In this document: positions 5,809-7,217 of the stretch, one piece after another
Numbering within the stretch: position 1 is the stretch's first letter
Layout: each line of letters opens with the position of its first letter
From: Methanobrevibacter sp.
GTDB taxonomy: Archaea; Methanobacteriota; Methanobacteria; Methanobacteriales; Methanobacteriaceae
Length of the DNA stretch: 7,217 bases
Direction of reading: 5' to 3'
Assembly (NCBI GenBank): GCA_031261945.1
Contig: JAISIQ010000027.1
Location: 1-7,217, forward strand
Position numbers and translations under genes: made by a program
The notes under the pieces: model-generated
Told to the model about the DNA's origin: nothing
Seen by the model: the letters and a program-made list of their open reading frames with translations, nothing else
The model's database searches: none

Positions 5809-7217
5809 TTAATTACTCATCAAATGGCTAATTTGATCAGTTGTAATGATTCCTTCAAGTTTTAAATCATCAGTAACTACTGGTAGGGAAGAAATATCAT
5901 ATTTTTTCATTCTACTGGCTATTATTTCAATAGCTTCATTAGATTTACAAGTTTTAACATCTTTCGTCATGATATCTTCAAGATTATTGCATTCTGTAGC
6001 TATTGACTTAGAAAGATCCCAAGCTGTCACAATTCCAATTAATTTTTTATTATTTGCTACAACAGGTAAATGAGTAACTCGTTTTTCCATCATTAATTTT
6101 GCAGCTTCTTCAATTTTAGCTTCTTTAGCTATTGTATAAACATTTTCATTAATTATATCTTTGACACGAGTATCTTTAAGGAAATTAGATATTAAATAAT
6201 TTAACTGCCCATCTTCAAGTAAAAATGCATCATGACCATAACTTGATTGTAATTCACTATAACTAACATCAACATCATTTGCATTAAGGGCTGTAAGAAG
6301 CTCTTTTGATTGAACTGCAGGATATAACCAGTCAGAATCAATAGCTATTATTTTAACTTTAGACTCCACTTTTTTCAATCCATCAATAAGCGATCCATTT
6401 TCAGAAAGGTCAAAATAATCAATAGCTTTAGTAATATAAAGATAAGAATTAGCATCAAATCTCTTAACAAATGATTCGCCTTGATAATGCAAATAGCTTT
6501 CTACTTGAAAATCCATTGTAAAATCATAGCTAACTTCTTCTTTATCTTTTAAATCTCTTCCAAATTTTTCATACATTGATTCATCACTTAAATAGGTGAT
6601 GTGAGCTATCATACGAGCAAGAGATAATCCATTTTCGACTTTAGTATTTTCATTATAATAGCTACCTTTTTTCCATTGAGGATCTGTGATAATAGCTTGT
6701 CTTCCTACTTCATTAAAAGCTATTTGTTGAGGAGACGAATGGGCAGTTGTAGCTATAGGAATAGCTTTTTTTACCATTTTTGGATAGCTAACAATCCATT
6801 GTAAAACTTGCATTCCTCCCATTGATCCTCCAACAACAGCTAATAGCTGTTCTATTTTGAAATTTTCAATTAATTTCTTTTGAGCATTAACCATGTCTTT
6901 TATAGTTACAACTGGAAAATCAAGACCATATTCTTTCCCAGTCTCTGGATTAATTGAAGAAGGTCCAGTTGAACCTTTACATCCTCCTATAACATTTGAA
7001 GAAATAATAAAATATTTTTCAGTATCAAGAGATTTTCCAGGACCTATTATAATTTCCCACCAACCTGGCTTTTTATCTCCTTCATGCCAACCTGCTGCAT
7101 GAGCATCTCCAGATAAAGCATGACAAACAAGAATTGCATTATTTTTTTCTTTATTCAGCTTTCCATATGTTTCATAAGCTATTGTAATATCACTAATTTT
7201 TTTTCCAGATTCTAACT
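5809..7217 (-). CDS. metX: Homoserine O-acetyltransferase (MetX) fused to two CBS domains, N-terminus outside window
   Basis: The frame is open from TAA (5809-5811) to the window edge, giving 468 residues; by comparison with the family only about 15-25 N-terminal residues are missing. The first Met in the largest closed frame (6892-6894) is internal, since the upstream codons read typical MetX sequence: [47 protein letters not shown]. The alpha/beta-hydrolase nucleophile Ser lies in GGSMGGMQ (visible residue 131), the acid probably in DSDWLYP (about 295) and the His in YGHDAF (328). MetX acylates homoserine with acetyl-CoA, opening the route to methionine by direct sulfhydrylation; use of succinyl-CoA cannot be excluded. 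Residues about 352-468 form two CBS repeats ([21 protein letters not shown], then DISSLPVV through EGIITTDQ), a pair that often binds adenosyl ligands and may give feedback control. It is upstream of nifS on the same strand. Confidence 0.95.
   Translation of the reverse strand, partial: LESGKKISDITIAYETYGKLNKEKNNAILVCHALSGDAHAAGWHEGDKKPGWWEIIIGPGKSLDTEKYFIISSNVIGGCKGSTGPSSINPETGKEYGLDFPVVTIKDMVNAQKKLIENFKIEQLLAVVGGSMGGMQVLQWIVSYPKMVKKAIPIATTAHSSPQQIAFNEVGRQAIITDPQWKKGSYYNENTKVENGLSLARMIAHITYLSDESMYEKFGRDLKDKEEVSYDFTMDFQVESYLHYQGESFVKRFDANSYLYITKAIDYFDLSENGSLIDGLKKVESKVKIIAIDSDWLYPAVQSKELLTALNANDVDVSYSELQSSYGHDAFLLEDGQLNYLISNFLKDTRVKDIINENVYTIAKEAKIEEAAKLMMEKRVTHLPVVANNKKLIGIVTAWDLSKSIATECNNLEDIMTKDVKTCKSNEAIEIIASRMKKYDISSLPVVTDDLKLEGIITTDQISHLMSN

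Larger units (their letters stand above)
77..6349. repeat. Dispersed iterated palindrome AATAGCTATT
   Basis: Perfect copies lie at 77-86, 1396-1405, 1852-1861, 2870-2879, 2918-2927, 3335-3344, 4464-4473 and 6340-6349. Nine-of-ten copies include 238-247, 535-544, 5457-5466 and two CATAGCTATT sites near 4934 and 5554. The AATAGCT half-site occurs about 45 times counting both strands, by manual count. Copies lie in genes on both strands and in spacers. The span given is from the first to the last perfect copy. Confidence 0.8.

Noticed and set aside
5846..6073. Plus-strand open frame inside metX, and similar frames at 883-1131, 4411-4629 and 6893-7102
   Set aside because: These are antisense shadows of well-supported genes and show no recognisable protein features.
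6892..6894. ATG at 6892-6894 as the MetX start
   Set aside because: The frame stays open for 107 more codons to the window edge and encodes conserved MetX sequence, so this Met is internal.

Overview
The window is very AT-rich (about 27% G+C by eye). It most likely comes from a methanogenic archaeon of the Methanobacteriales, such as a Methanobrevibacter-like species. The grounds are a homoserine O-acetyltransferase fused to two CBS domains, a short archaeal-type DPM1-like glycosyltransferase, ribosome binding sites of the AGGTGA/GGAG kind, and long AAT-rich spacers. A low-GC bacterium is less likely but cannot be excluded without searches.

Left part, plus strand: the last 66 codons of an unidentified gene (1-203), then an almost G/C-free spacer with 9-bp periodicity (204-402), then a probable two-gene sugar operon. 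The operon is an extended-SDR nucleotide-sugar epimerase/dehydratase (415-1356) followed 28 bp later by a family 2 glycosyltransferase (1385-2059). Together they suit supply and transfer of a sugar for cell-surface or lipid-linked glycans.

Middle: two small, acidic, unrecognised proteins on the minus strand (2031-2381 and 2465-2818). The first overlaps the glycosyltransferase tail to tail by 29 bp. A 463-bp spacer with a 12-bp tandem repeat and an (AAT)9 microsatellite leads to a complete bacterial-type RNase III (3282-3944, plus strand).

Right part, minus strand: a sulfur-handling block read from right to left. It holds MetX-CBS (clipped at its N-terminus by the window edge, 5809-7217), then the cysteine desulfurase NifS/IscS (4473-5687) and the Fe-S scaffold NifU/IscU (4075-4443). 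NifS takes sulfur from cysteine and NifU assembles Fe-S clusters; MetX activates homoserine for sulfur incorporation toward methionine.

No complete new defence or mobile system is visible: no transposase, integrase, CRISPR array, tRNA or rRNA. The strongest unexplained signal is a dispersed palindrome, AATAGCTATT. It has eight perfect copies, and its AATAGCT half occurs about 45 times counting both strands, inside and between genes, far above what base composition predicts. It resembles in behaviour, though not in sequence, the highly iterated palindromes known from cyanobacteria.
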